From assembly GCF_000568255.1 (NCBI RefSeq), contig NZ_KK037166.1:1043184-1087080 (forward strand): a stretch of 43,897 nucleotides of DNA. Reading direction: 5' to 3'. The position numbers and the translations under genes were made by a program. Of the stretch, positions 1 to 8,205 are shown in pieces. The stretch's first letter is position 1. The number at the start of each line of letters is the position of its first letter. Origin of the DNA: Kutzneria sp. 744. Its GTDB lineage: Bacteria > Actinomycetota > Actinomycetes > Mycobacteriales > Pseudonocardiaceae. A model generated the notes under the pieces. The model searched no databases. It was not told the DNA's origin and was given only the letters and a program-made list of their open reading frames with translations.

Positions 1-2
1 AG

Positions 3-389
3 GTGGCGTTCCTCAACGCCGAGTGGCATGTGGCGGTGTTGTGGCTGGGCAACCAGTTCGAGGCCCAGGCCGACCTCTCCCGCTCCAAGGGCTTCACGCT
101 CACCTACAGCGCCACCGACGACGTCTACGTCCAGCTGCGGCCGGCCTCGCACTGGAGCGGCGGCGACAAGTGGCTGACGAAGATCCCGTCCACGCACGGG
201 AAGATCGTGCGCACGTTCTTCAGCTTCGCGCCCGACCAGTGGACCTGGCTGCCGGAGCTCGGCCAGCCGCGCTACTCCTTCGCCGCGGCCCTGACCGAGG
301 CCCGAGGCCTGGTCTTCGTCGGCAAGACCCCGAACAAGCTCGACTTCCGCGGACTCCAGGTCGACGGCTACCGCCCACCGCACGTGTGA
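3..389 (+). CDS. C-terminal part of an unidentified protein (partial)
   Basis: This open frame enters from the left edge and ends at a TGA, so only about the last 128 residues are present. The GTG at position 3 is probably an internal codon rather than the start. The fragment is rich in Trp, Tyr and Phe and has the look of a beta-rich extracellular or sugar-binding protein, but I see no family motif. It converges on the Endo H-like gene with only 16 bases between the stops. Function unknown. Confidence 0.55.
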   Translation: MAFLNAEWHVAVLWLGNQFEAQADLSRSKGFTLTYSATDDVYVQLRPASHWSGGDKWLTKIPSTHGKIVRTFFSFAPDQWTWLPELGQPRYSFAAALTEARGLVFVGKTPNKLDFRGLQVDGYRPPHV

Positions 390-405
390 GCGGTAGCCGG
401 ATCGA

Positions 406-1308
406 CTACTTCTTGTACACCGCCGCGCTGCCGTAGAGCACGTTGGTGAAACTCGAGATGTAGGTGTGCCGGTCGGTTCCGTCGAGGTTGTACGTCAGGT
501 ACACGCCGTATCCCTCGGACTTGGTGCGCTGGGCGAGGCTGGTCGCCGTGCTGGTGGCCGTCCCGCCTATCTCGATGGCCGCCGGCGACAGGCCGGACTT
601 GGGCAGCTTGATGCTCGGCACGCCCCACGTGCCGTAGTACGGGTTCCAGGCGTAGTTGAACTTCGAGTCCACGCTCACGCCGTTGTAGGTCAGCCGGGAG
701 GCGGCCGGGCCGATGTTGTACAGCGAGATGAGCTTGTTCGGCAGGTAGTTGCGCAGCGCCGTGACCAGGTAGACGAACGAGCTGGCGTTGGGCTGGCCGG
801 TGCCGTTGTTGCCGTACTCGGCGTACTCGTCGTCGAAGTCGATGCCGTCGAGGTTGTACTTGGCGACGGTGTCGGACAGCTGCTTGGCGAAGGCGTTGGC
901 GGCCGCCTGCGACGGGAAGTTGGCGAAGCCGGCGCCCTGGTGGTTGCCCAGGATCGACAGCATCACCTTGATGCCCTTGGCCTGCAACGGCCGGATCTCG
1001 GTCGCCGCGTTGTCCAGGGTCCGCTGCACGTTCGGATTGTTGTAGAGGTACGCCGACTTCGTCGTCGTGTCGTAGTTGATGTTGGCCGCGAAGATGACCG
1101 CCACGTCGAACACGTTGGCCCCGCCGTTGGCCAGCGTGTACTTGCCCACGTTGACCATGCTGTTGTTGTTGACCTCGACGTAGGCCACCGAGATCGGCCC
1201 GGTCTTGGCCTTCACCGCCGGCGCCGCCGTCGCGGTTCCCGTGGTGCCGAGCAGCGCCGCCGCGGTGACAACGGCCAGCGCGGCCGCGACCCGCCCCAAT
1301 GTGAACAT
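406..1308 (-). CDS. Secreted endo-beta-N-acetylglucosaminidase, Endo H-like (GH18)
   Basis: Predicted to cleave the chitobiose core of N-linked high-mannose glycans outside the cell. Residues 1-29 form a Sec signal peptide (hydrophobic core, then TATAA before the mature end). The GH18 catalytic motif DGIDFDDE lies at residues 154-161, with Glu161 the expected proton donor. The following EYAEYGNNGT and the later NYAWNPYYGTWGVP stretch closely resemble Streptomyces Endo H. The 300-residue length fits a single-domain enzyme. I chose ATG 1308 because GGGAG lies 11 bases upstream. ATG 1326 (six residues longer) is possible, and the longest frame from 1422 is not. The gene stands alone, facing away from the lipoprotein gene at 1886. 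Family assignment is strong; the natural substrate is inferred. Confidence 0.93.
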   Translation of the reverse strand: MFTLGRVAAALAVVTAAALLGTTGTATAAPAVKAKTGPISVAYVEVNNNSMVNVGKYTLANGGANVFDVAVIFAANINYDTTTKSAYLYNNPNVQRTLDNAATEIRPLQAKGIKVMLSILGNHQGAGFANFPSQAAANAFAKQLSDTVAKYNLDGIDFDDEYAEYGNNGTGQPNASSFVYLVTALRNYLPNKLISLYNIGPAASRLTYNGVSVDSKFNYAWNPYYGTWGVPSIKLPKSGLSPAAIEIGGTATSTATSLAQRTKSEGYGVYLTYNLDGTDRHTYISSFTNVLYGSAAVYKK

Positions 1309-1885
1309 CGTTGACCGAACTCCCATCGAACGAGTGGAGACGTCAATTCCGACGTCAAATGTCAACCATTGCGCGAAGGCGGCACATCTGCGCGGCAACC
1401 CCGCCCTCACCTGGACATTCATCCCCGAACGGTACGTCCGCGGGCACCCGGCCGCCGTGCTCCAGCCGGGGGAACTCGCAGCGGCCGCCGATTACTGAAT
1501 TGACATGTCCTGTCCTGTCGAACGGCCGTCGACAGGCGCCGTCGACCCCATTTGTTCCGACCGAATCACGTCCTCTGTGGACACGCCGGCGGGCCGGGCT
1601 GCCCGAACGGGCCAGGGACATCCGCGCCCCAGCGGGCGGACGGCCGGGATTTTCGGTCACCCGATTCCGGTTCTGACCTGCGGTTTCACCCGTTCGACCG
1701 ATCGTGCAGACAAACGTGGCGGGCCGAAGGCGACCAACGCTCACCGCCCGCATCCCGACGTATGCTCGCGTCGCGGTGGGCACAAGATCGTCCGCTGCGA
1801 CAAGCCCGCCGGACCGATAACCAGCATGACTGGCGGCCGTCCGGATACATGCCTCTTCTTTTCCTGTATGTGAAAGGTTTCTGTG
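1309..1885. other. 577-base intergenic region between divergent genes
   Basis: It separates the divergent Endo H-like gene and the substrate-binding lipoprotein gene and must hold both promoters. I see no convincing gene; the open frames here lack start signals and family resemblance. A TTGACA hexamer at 1500-1505 (plus strand) could be a -35 box, but no good -10 hexamer lies at the right distance. The last 25 bases are AT-richer and contain the ribosome-binding site for the lipoprotein gene. Confidence 0.5.
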
Positions 1886-3109
1886 ATGTCATCTCGCGTT
1901 GCGAGGCTCGCGGTGGCGCCGGCGGTGCTGCTGTTGCTGGCCGCATGCGGCACCAACAAGACCGAGGCCGGTGGCAGCAACGCCGCCTCCTGCGACACCA
2001 GCAAGGGAAACCTGGTCGTCGGGGTGGTCGCGCCGTTGACCGGCAGCGTGTCCGCAGTGGGCCTGGGCATCCAGAACGCCACCGCGCTCGCCGTCGACGA
2101 GGCCAACGCCAAGTGCGCCGTCAAGGGCTACAAGCTGGTCATGGTCGGCGAGGACGACCAGGCCACGCCGCAGGTCGGCGCCCAGGCCGCGAGCAAGCTG
2201 GCCGCCGACGACACCGTGATCGGCGTGGTCGGGACCTACAACTCCTCGGTCGCCCAGGCCGTGCAGCCCATCCTGGCGGCCAGGAAGATCCCCCAGGTCT
2301 CCCCGGCCAACACCAACCCGTCGCTGACCGTCGGCGACAACACGGCCGCGCCCAAGCGCCAGTTCGACTCGTACTTCCGGGTCTGCGCCACGGACAACTT
2401 CCAGGGCCCGTACGCGGCGGACTACCTGGTCACCAAGGCCGGCAAGAAGAAGATCGCCATCGTCACCGACGGCAAGACCTACGGCAAGGGCCTGGCCGAG
2501 GAGTTCACCAAGCGGGCCACCAAGGACGGCGCCACCATCGTCGACACCGAGCAGGTCGGCGAGAAGGACTCCGACTTCTCCGGCGTGCTGGCCAAGGTCA
2601 AGCGGGCCAAGCCGGACGCGATCTACTACGGCGGCGAATACCCCGTCGCCGGCCCGCTGTCCAAGCAGGCACAGGACCTCGGCCTCGCCGTCGCCCTGAT
2701 GGGCGGCGACGGCATCTTCGACAAGAAGTTCGTCGACCTCGGCGGCAAGGAGGGCGACCTGGCCACCTCGGTCGGCGCGCCCACCGACCAGTTGCAGAGC
2801 GCCCAGGACTTCGTCAAGGCCTACACCGCCAAGGCGTACAAGGATCCCTACGCCGCCTACGGCGCCTTCGCCTACGACGCCGCCAACGCGATCATCGCCA
2901 GCACCGCCAAGACCCTCGGTGACAACGGCACCTGGGCCGCCTCGATGCGGGACGCGTTGGTCAAGAACATCGGCTCCTACACCGCCAGCGGCGCGACCGG
3001 CCCCGTCGGCTTCGACCATTACGGCGACAGCACCAACAAGGTGCTGACGGTGTATCAGGTCTCGGGCGGCGACTGGAAGGCCGTGCAGACCGGCACCGCA
3101 ACCAGCTGA
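1886..3109 (+). CDS. Branched-chain amino acid-type ABC transporter substrate-binding lipoprotein (LivJ family)
   Basis: This is a type I periplasmic-binding-fold receptor that captures a small solute, typically a branched-chain amino acid, amide or urea, for an ABC importer. Residues 1-20 are a lipoprotein signal ending in a LAAC lipobox, with Cys21 the lipid-modified residue. The mature protein opens with the LivJ-like VVAPLTGSVSAVGLGIQNAT segment and later shows IVTDGKTYGKGLAEEF, typical of the family. The length of 407 residues is normal. AAAGG at 1873-1877 sits 8 bases before ATG 1886, so I prefer it to the GTG one codon upstream. No permease or ATPase genes are adjacent, so the receptor is an orphan here and its ligand cannot be named. 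Confidence 0.9.
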   Translation: MSSRVARLAVAPAVLLLLAACGTNKTEAGGSNAASCDTSKGNLVVGVVAPLTGSVSAVGLGIQNATALAVDEANAKCAVKGYKLVMVGEDDQATPQVGAQAASKLAADDTVIGVVGTYNSSVAQAVQPILAARKIPQVSPANTNPSLTVGDNTAAPKRQFDSYFRVCATDNFQGPYAADYLVTKAGKKKIAIVTDGKTYGKGLAEEFTKRATKDGATIVDTEQVGEKDSDFSGVLAKVKRAKPDAIYYGGEYPVAGPLSKQAQDLGLAVALMGGDGIFDKKFVDLGGKEGDLATSVGAPTDQLQSAQDFVKAYTAKAYKDPYAAYGAFAYDAANAIIASTAKTLGDNGTWAASMRDALVKNIGSYTASGATGPVGFDHYGDSTNKVLTVYQVSGGDWKAVQTGTATS

Positions 3110-3167
3110 GCCCTCGACGGATCCGCGTGCCGGCCGGCGCGCGGATCCTGAGGCGGGTGGGCTCAGC
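3105..3167 (+). terminator. Nested hairpins after the substrate-binding gene
   Basis: An inner 9-bp inverted repeat, GGATCCGCG (3119-3127) with CGCGGATCC (3140-3148), is enclosed by an outer 9-bp repeat, GCTGAGCCC (3105-3113) with GGGCTCAGC (3159-3167). The outer arm includes the stop codon of the upstream gene. There is no T-run, as is common for actinobacterial terminators. Confidence 0.6.
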
Positions 3168-3281
3168 TTCGCGGTGACCGGTGGGGCTAGCACCACCGTG
3201 CCACGGGTGGCACGACCAGTGCCCGGATCGCCACCACGTACCAGGATCGATTGGGACACAACCAGTCGAGGAGCAGGGCAC

Positions 3282-3983
3282 ATGGCGACGATCGTGCAGA
3301 GCGAACCCACCACCGGCCGCGTAGAGCGGCGGAAGCGGCGGCGGTGGCCGCTGGTGACGCTGGCGGTGGTCACGGTGGCGACCCTCGTCTACATGCTGTC
3401 GGCGTACGTGCCGCCGGTGATGAGCAACAGTCGGATCCCCGTTCAGGGCACCGGGCATTTCGTGTTGCTGGTGGCGCACATCTTCACGGCGACGGTGGCC
3501 ACGCTGACCGGACTGGTCCAGTTCTGGCCGACGCTGCGGGCGCGGTATCCGAAGGCTCACCGATGGACCGGGCGTGCGTACTTCTTCCTCGGTGTGTTCC
3601 CGTCCTCGGTGCTGGCCATCCCGGTCATGGTGCTGGCCCCGTACGGCGCGGCGAACCAGGCCGCGGTGGCGGTGCTGGATGTGCTGTGGATCATCACCGC
3701 CGTCGCCGGCTACCGGGCAGCCCGCGCGCGGCGGTTCGCCGACCACCGCCGCTGGATGATCCGCAACTACGCCCTGACGTTGTCCTCGTTGGCCTCGCGG
3801 TTCTTCACGCCGATCATGGCGCTGATCATCATTCCCCAGGCCACCGGCCCCGTGTACCAGAGCAGCGAGGTCGTCATCGGCCACGACATCGCCAGCGGCA
3901 GCGCCTGGCTGAGCCTGGTGGTGACCATGGTGATCGCCGAGGGTTACCTGCAACGCCGCCAGGTGGCAAAGTCGCGACCGTGA
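3282..3983 (+). CDS. DUF2306 family integral membrane protein
   Basis: A 233-residue membrane protein. A basic N-terminus (VERRKRRRWP) precedes about six hydrophobic segments. The family signature is visible: a His in the second helix (LLVAHIFTATVA), then AHRWTGRAYF and DHRRWMIRNYALT. These conserved His and Arg residues suggest a cofactor or metal site as in related cytochrome-like families, but no function is established. ATG 3282 is preceded by GAGGAG. The stop overlaps the GTG of the next gene (GTGA), so the two are probably co-transcribed and translationally coupled. Confidence 0.8.
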   Translation: MATIVQSEPTTGRVERRKRRRWPLVTLAVVTVATLVYMLSAYVPPVMSNSRIPVQGTGHFVLLVAHIFTATVATLTGLVQFWPTLRARYPKAHRWTGRAYFFLGVFPSSVLAIPVMVLAPYGAANQAAVAVLDVLWIITAVAGYRAARARRFADHRRWMIRNYALTLSSLASRFFTPIMALIIIPQATGPVYQSSEVVIGHDIASGSAWLSLVVTMVIAEGYLQRRQVAKSRP

Positions 3984-4885
3984 ACGACTGGTTGCCGGCC
4001 TGGTGCCGGAAGCACCTGGGCAGCGTGCCGACGGACACGCTGTTCCAGGTGACGTCCATTTCCACGGTGTTCGGCCTGCGCCTGGCCGACGGCGCCGAGG
4101 TCGTGGTCAAGGCACGCCCCGACGACGGCCGTGCTGCGTCCTGTGTGGACGCCCAGTCCCAGCTGGCCGCGAGCGGATTCCCTTGCGCCCGAACGCTGAC
4201 CGAGGTGATCGACGTCGGAGAGCTGGCCGTGCACGCCGAGGAATACCGCCCCGGCGGCGAAGTCCTGCACGGCGACGGCCCGGCCGTGGCCGTGCGCTAC
4301 GCCGAGGTGTTCGCCCGCCTCATGGCCGCGCTCACCGACGTCGCCGTCCCTCCACCGCTCCCCAATCCACGCTGGATCCGTTGGGACCACGGGGATCCCG
4401 GCCTCTGGCCGGCTATCGACTTCCTCGATGACCGGGATCAGAGCAGCGTTCCCTCTCACGTCGTCGAGACCGCCGAGCGGGTCCGCAACCGGCTACTGGC
4501 CACGGATCTGCCGTGCGTGCTGGGCCACGGCGACTTCGAGGCGCAGAACCTCCGTTGGCACGGCACGGACATCTGGCTCGTGCACGACTGGGACAGCCTG
4601 ACCTGGCAACCCGAGGCCGCCCTGGTCGGCGCGGCCAGCGGATCCTTCGCCTCCTCCGGGCAGCCGACCTTGGCCCCGATCGACGCCTCCGAGGCGTTCC
4701 TGGCCGCCTACCAGCACTTCCGCCGCCGCCCGTTCACGCCCGAGGAGCTGGAAGTCGCCTGGACGGCCAGTCTGTGGCCGCCGGCCCACAACGCCCGGTG
4801 GGAGGCACTGCACGGCGACCCTCCACTGGCCGTCACGGCGCTCCGCGTGCAGGCGGCCGAACGCCTGATCCGGGGAAAGGCCTAG
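3980..4885 (+). CDS. Aminoglycoside phosphotransferase (APH)-family small-molecule kinase
   Basis: A 301-residue protein-kinase-like-fold phosphotransferase. A Lys in the N-lobe (VVVKARP, near residue 44) fits the ATP lysine. The catalytic loop HGDFEAQN is at residues 183-190, with Asp the catalytic base and Asn a metal ligand, and the second metal motif HDWDS is at 202-206. The GTG start overlaps the stop of the DUF2306 gene. The family phosphorylates hydroxyls of antibiotics, choline, homoserine and other metabolites; nothing here fixes the substrate. The stop codon shares the four bases CTAG with the stop of the convergent SDR gene. Confidence 0.82.
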   Translation: MNDWLPAWCRKHLGSVPTDTLFQVTSISTVFGLRLADGAEVVVKARPDDGRAASCVDAQSQLAASGFPCARTLTEVIDVGELAVHAEEYRPGGEVLHGDGPAVAVRYAEVFARLMAALTDVAVPPPLPNPRWIRWDHGDPGLWPAIDFLDDRDQSSVPSHVVETAERVRNRLLATDLPCVLGHGDFEAQNLRWHGTDIWLVHDWDSLTWQPEAALVGAASGSFASSGQPTLAPIDASEAFLAAYQHFRRRPFTPEELEVAWTASLWPPAHNARWEALHGDPPLAVTALRVQAAERLIRGKA

Positions 4886-5715
4886 GGCTTCCAGGGCAGG
4901 ACGGCGCCGTCGAGCAGGAGTTCGCCGTAGTGCTCGGGTTTGACGGGGTCGAGGGCGAGGTCCAGCAGGGCGACGGCGGCCTGGGCCGGGGTCGGCGCGG
5001 TGGCGACATCCCACCACACGCCGGAGGTGGGTGTGTTCATCATGCCCGGGCACACGGAGGCGAGCAGGATGCCGCGGGCGAGGTCGGCGTCGCGCCTGGA
5101 GCGGGCCAGCGTTCGCACGGCGGCGACCTGGCCGATCTTGGAGGGGATGTTGACAAAGCCGGGCCAGGCGCTGGCGCGGACGGTGCCGTTGCGGACGGCG
5201 TCGCGCCAGGCCGAGACCTGGCGGTCGACCTCGTCCAGTGAAGGCAGATCGTCGAAGCGGCTGTGGAGCACCGGGGCCAGGTAGCGGAGGGTTCCCAGTG
5301 AGCTGGCCACGATGATCAGGCGGCCGTTGTCGCGCAGCAAAGGCGCGAAGGCGCGAAGGATTCGCGTGGTGCCAAGGTTGTTGACCTCGACGTACTGGTC
5401 GATGAACGTCGGCGGATCGTCGTCGGGGCCTACGCGCATGACAGCGTTGCCGAAGACGATGTCCACGCCGCCATGGCGTTCTCGTAGTTGGTCGGCGAAG
5501 CGGGCGGCGGCCGTGGGGTCGGCGACGTCGAGCAGCGCGGCACGCACCTCGGCACCGCCGCCGGGCACGCCCTCGGCCGCGGTGGTGACGCGGTCCAGGT
5601 CGCGGCCGGTGAGGTAGACGGTGTCGGCCGGGGTCAGGCGCTGCGCGAGCCCCTCGACCAACGCCAGGCCCAGCCCCTGGGTTGCCCCGGTGACCAGGGC
5701 GACTTTCGGTGTCAT
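4882..5715 (-). CDS. Short-chain dehydrogenase/reductase lacking the usual active-site Tyr
   Basis: A 277-residue Rossmann-fold protein resembling carbonyl-reductase-type SDRs. The nucleotide motif TGATQGLG is at residues 9-16, DVAD at about 63-66, and the Ser pair of IIVASS at 138-139. Where the family has YxxxK, this protein reads NIPSK: Asn189 occupies the Tyr position while Lys193 is retained. It may therefore be a weak or non-catalytic SDR or use another acid. ATG 5715 starts directly at the Rossmann motif; the longer frame to 5775 adds an atypical leader. The TetR gene lies 69 bases upstream on the same strand, so they may form a small operon. Confidence 0.82.
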   Translation of the reverse strand: MTPKVALVTGATQGLGLALVEGLAQRLTPADTVYLTGRDLDRVTTAAEGVPGGGAEVRAALLDVADPTAAARFADQLRERHGGVDIVFGNAVMRVGPDDDPPTFIDQYVEVNNLGTTRILRAFAPLLRDNGRLIIVASSLGTLRYLAPVLHSRFDDLPSLDEVDRQVSAWRDAVRNGTVRASAWPGFVNIPSKIGQVAAVRTLARSRRDADLARGILLASVCPGMMNTPTSGVWWDVATAPTPAQAAVALLDLALDPVKPEHYGELLLDGAVLPWKP

Positions 5716-5784
5716 GCCCACCACGCTAAGCGGGCGCCGGCCATGCCAAAAGCGAGAATGTGGCAGGGCAGCCATGCGTGTTCG

Positions 5785-6324
5785 TCATGGCCTCGGCGCC
5801 GCCAGGCCGTTCATCAGCAACGCCAGCAGCCGGTCGGCCTGGGCGGGATCGTCCTGGGCGGCCCAGGCGATGCCGCCGGCCATCTTCAGCACGTCGGCCT
5901 CGTCGACGGCGACGATCGCGCCGGCCTGCCAGGCCCGGTCCAGCAGCGCGGCCCCGACCTCGAACAGCTGGGCGTGCAGCCCGGACACCAGGTCGCTGCG
6001 GATGGCCGAGTTCATCATCGCGGCGGCCAGGCCCCGGTAGGTCACGCCGTGGATGATCGTGGCCCGCAACCAGGTCCGCAGCGCGTCGAACGGGTCCGCG
6101 GCATCGAGCAGACCACGCCCGAGGTCGCCCAGCTCGGTGATCTGCCCGGCCAGCACGGCCTCGACCAGATCGAGCCGGGTCGGAAAGTGCCGGTACAGGG
6201 TCCCGCTGGCCACGCCGGCCCGCTGAGCGATCTTGTCCAGCGAGGCGTCCACACCGTGCTCGGCGAACGCGCTGCGCGCCGCATCGAGCAGCCGCTCGTA
6301 GTTGCGCCGGGCATCCGCTCGCAT
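5785..6324 (-). CDS. TetR family transcriptional regulator
   Basis: A 179-residue regulator with an N-terminal helix-turn-helix: ASLDKIAQRAGVASGTLYRHFPTR at about residues 27-50 is the classic TetR recognition segment. The rest is the helical ligand-binding and dimerisation domain. It lies between the SDR gene (same strand, downstream) and the SnoaL-like gene (divergent), so it probably controls one or both. A partial palindrome GGACATAGTCC at 6348-6358 in the divergent promoter region is a candidate operator. Confidence 0.9.
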   Translation of the reverse strand: MRADARRNYERLLDAARSAFAEHGVDASLDKIAQRAGVASGTLYRHFPTRLDLVEAVLAGQITELGDLGRGLLDAADPFDALRTWLRATIIHGVTYRGLAAAMMNSAIRSDLVSGLHAQLFEVGAALLDRAWQAGAIVAVDEADVLKMAGGIAWAAQDDPAQADRLLALLMNGLAAPRP

Positions 6325-6347
6325 CGCGCTACCGCCTTGCTAACCGG

Positions 6348-6358
6348 GGACATAGTCC
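6348..6358. promoter_or_regulatory. Candidate TetR operator in the divergent promoter region
   Basis: The palindrome GGAC-ATA-GTCC lies 24 bases upstream of the TetR start and about 50 bases upstream of the SnoaL-like start. The short arms make this a tentative call based mainly on location. Confidence 0.35.
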
Positions 6359-6410
6359 GTTACCGTGCCCGACAACCGGACCGTGTCTCATCTTAGCCGG
6401 AAGGCGACCC

Positions 6411-6860
6411 ATGGCGCTGACCCACCAGGACCGGATCGACATCACCGACCTGGTCAACGGGCACGGCCACCTCGTCGACGGCGGCGAGCTGGACCGGCTG
6501 GACGAGCTGTTCACCCCGGACGTCACCTACGACCTGCACGACTTCGGCCGCGGCGAGCTGGTCGGCATCGCTGCCCTGCGAGCGGCCGTCGAGGGCGCCG
6601 CCGGCCCGGTCGGCCATCACGTCACCAACATCGTGATCACGGAGGTCGACGGCGCCTCGGCCGCTGTGCGTTCCAAGGGCATCGGCGTCAACGCCGACGG
6701 CACCGCCGGCAGCGTCACCTACCAGGACACCGTCACGCACGGCCCCGACGGCTGGCGGATCATCCACCGCAAGGTGATCGGCCGCCGGAAGCCGGGCCCG
6801 CGAGAGGTTCTGGAGCGCTTTGGCTACTCCATATCCGACTTCTCAATTTCAATTCTTTGA
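6411..6860 (+). CDS. SnoaL-like / nuclear-transport-factor-2 fold protein with an abnormal C-terminus
   Basis: A 149-residue cone-fold protein of the SnoaL-like/ketosteroid-isomerase superfamily. Residues 1-128 follow the family pattern, including LDELFTPDVTYDL, a central HHVTN and the closing GWRIIHRKVIGRR. The last 15 or so residues (from about EVLERFGYS) are encoded by DNA that turns abruptly AT-rich and look like read-through into foreign or scrambled sequence. The core domain is probably complete. GGAAGG precedes ATG 6411. It is transcribed away from the TetR gene, a likely regulator. Ligand or reaction unknown. Confidence 0.75.
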   Translation: MALTHQDRIDITDLVNGHGHLVDGGELDRLDELFTPDVTYDLHDFGRGELVGIAALRAAVEGAAGPVGHHVTNIVITEVDGASAAVRSKGIGVNADGTAGSVTYQDTVTHGPDGWRIIHRKVIGRRKPGPREVLERFGYSISDFSISIL

Positions 6861-7121
6861 AGAACCCTCGGCTGGAGCTGTTGGGACGTTGTGGTTTCTC
6901 TCGTTATGCGAACGTAGAGCAAAGTACGCATAGCTCCGTTATTGGGGATAGTAGCTGGGTTCACTTGAGGTGCTATCGAAGGTTAAGTTAGGGGTCGCCA
7001 TCGCATACCAGAGCTTGCGCGATATGCCTGCTTTATGACACTATATGGAATGCGGAATCAGGTCCTCATGAACAACTGATTTGAGAAGACGGTCTAAAAA
7101 GAATAACTTCTGACGGCGCCT
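6835..7121. other. Low-GC patch at a probable insertion/deletion scar
   Basis: By hand count 6841-7120 is about 47% G+C, against roughly 70% on both sides. It begins within the last codons of one SnoaL-like gene and ends exactly where another SnoaL-like frame resumes without its N-terminus. No transposase, tRNA or clear terminal inverted repeats are visible. TATGCG (6905-6910) with CGCATA (6927-6932) is the only notable small inverted repeat. Confidence 0.6.
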
Positions 7122-7418
7122 TTGCTGCTTCGTGCAGCGGCGGAAGTCTGGCAGGCCAAGGCCTTCCAGTACCGGGCCTACCGCACCATCGCCATCCACG
7201 ACACCGGCGACCCGGCCACGATCATCGTCGAACAGGAAGCCCTCGGCACCAGCCCGGCGGCTGGCGAGTTCGCGCTGCCCAACATCGTCGTGCTCACCGC
7301 GCACGACGGCCGGATCACCCGTTTCCGCGACTACGTGAACATCCTGGCCGCCATGGACGTGCTGGGGCGTTCAGGTGGCGTCGTGGAAGACGAGCCCGAG
7401 GGTGTGCCGAAGGCCTGA
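7122..7418 (+). pseudogene. SnoaL-like protein, 5'-truncated remnant
   Basis: From the low-GC junction onward the frame encodes about 95 residues matching the C-terminal half of a SnoaL-like/NTF2 protein: the YRTIAIHDTGDPATIIVEQEA strand pair, FALPNIVVLTAHDGRITRFRDYVN and a short tail. The N-terminal helices and a credible start codon are missing; the frame can only begin at a TTG inside the junction. It is probably the surviving part of a second SnoaL-like gene. Its 3' end overlaps the convergent oxygenase gene by 48 bases. Confidence 0.7.
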
Positions 7419-8084
7419 GCGAACGGCCGAGACGCCGTGCCGCACGGGCGAGGCGGACCAGCCGCGTGAGCCCTGCACCGGGCGGTCACGGGTGGTGAAG
7501 ACCAGGCCGTGGCCCTGGGGAATGAGCGTCGAGGTGCCACGCGACTGGGCCCGGGGCCGCTGCTCGACCAGCAGGAACTCGCCGCCGGTGTGGTCCTCGC
7601 CCGGCGCGTTGAGGTTGATCACGACCTGGAGCGGGAACACCTTGTCCCCGTAGAGATCCCGGTGCAGGGCGTTCCACCCGCCGGGCTCGTAGCGCAGCAG
7701 GATCGGGGTCGGCCGGGTCTGCCCGGCGTCGTGGCAGATCCGCAGCCACTCGTCCAGGGTGTCGGGCCATTCGGCCTCGCGGCCCAGGCGCGCGTGCCAG
7801 TCCCGCGTGATGGGCAGCAGCCGCTGGTACAGCGCCTGCCGCAGCTCCTGCACGGCGTCGGGGAACGGCTCGGCGAAGTACCGGTAGTCGCCGTTGTCGC
7901 CGAACCGGTGCCGCCGGAGGTTCACCTCGGCCCGGAACCGCTCCGGGGACCGCCACAGCGCGATGATCTTCGCGCACTCGGCCGGGGTGAGCAGCGGCGG
8001 CAGCAGCGCGCAGCCGTAGTCGTCGAGTTCGGCCGTCACCGCCGCCCAGTCCGCCGCGGCCACCCGTTTGTCGTACTTCGTCAT
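7371..8084 (-). CDS. Fe(II)/2-oxoglutarate-dependent oxygenase (prolyl-4-hydroxylase-like fold)
   Basis: A 237-residue jelly-roll oxygenase. The iron triad is His141 and Asp143 (LHRDLYGD) with His216 (PVRHGVS), and Arg226 (GLRHTLGLVFH) is the expected 2-oxoglutarate-binding residue. The segment PLQVVINLNAPGEDHTGGEFLLVEQ is the typical core before the distal His. ATG 8084 is the start at the expected family length; the longer frame to 8630 runs antisense through the next gene. It is divergent from the DinB-like gene with 121 bases between. Substrate unknown; relatives act on proteins, amino acids and small molecules. Confidence 0.85.
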   Translation of the reverse strand: MTKYDKRVAAADWAAVTAELDDYGCALLPPLLTPAECAKIIALWRSPERFRAEVNLRRHRFGDNGDYRYFAEPFPDAVQELRQALYQRLLPITRDWHARLGREAEWPDTLDEWLRICHDAGQTRPTPILLRYEPGGWNALHRDLYGDKVFPLQVVINLNAPGEDHTGGEFLLVEQRPRAQSRGTSTLIPQGHGLVFTTRDRPVQGSRGWSASPVRHGVSAVRSGLRHTLGLVFHDAT

Positions 8085-8205
8085 GCCCCGAGTCTGCCCA
8101 GCGGCCACCGATCCGAGCTGGCGGAAATCGGTCGCCGCGTTCTGTCGTTTTCGGGTCCCGCCGTTCGTCCTACGGGTGGTGAGTACGGTCAGAAAGGGAT
8201 CAACG

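Noticed and set aside
1889-3373. Long minus-strand frame opposite the substrate-binding gene
   Set aside because: Repetitive Val/Gly/Arg/Asp composition, no start signal, wholly antisense to a well-supported lipoprotein gene.
6841-7120. Low-GC patch as a tRNA, tmRNA or insertion sequence
   Set aside because: No cloverleaf, no T-loop sequence, no transposase fragment and no terminal repeats could be found by eye. Kept only as a compositional anomaly.
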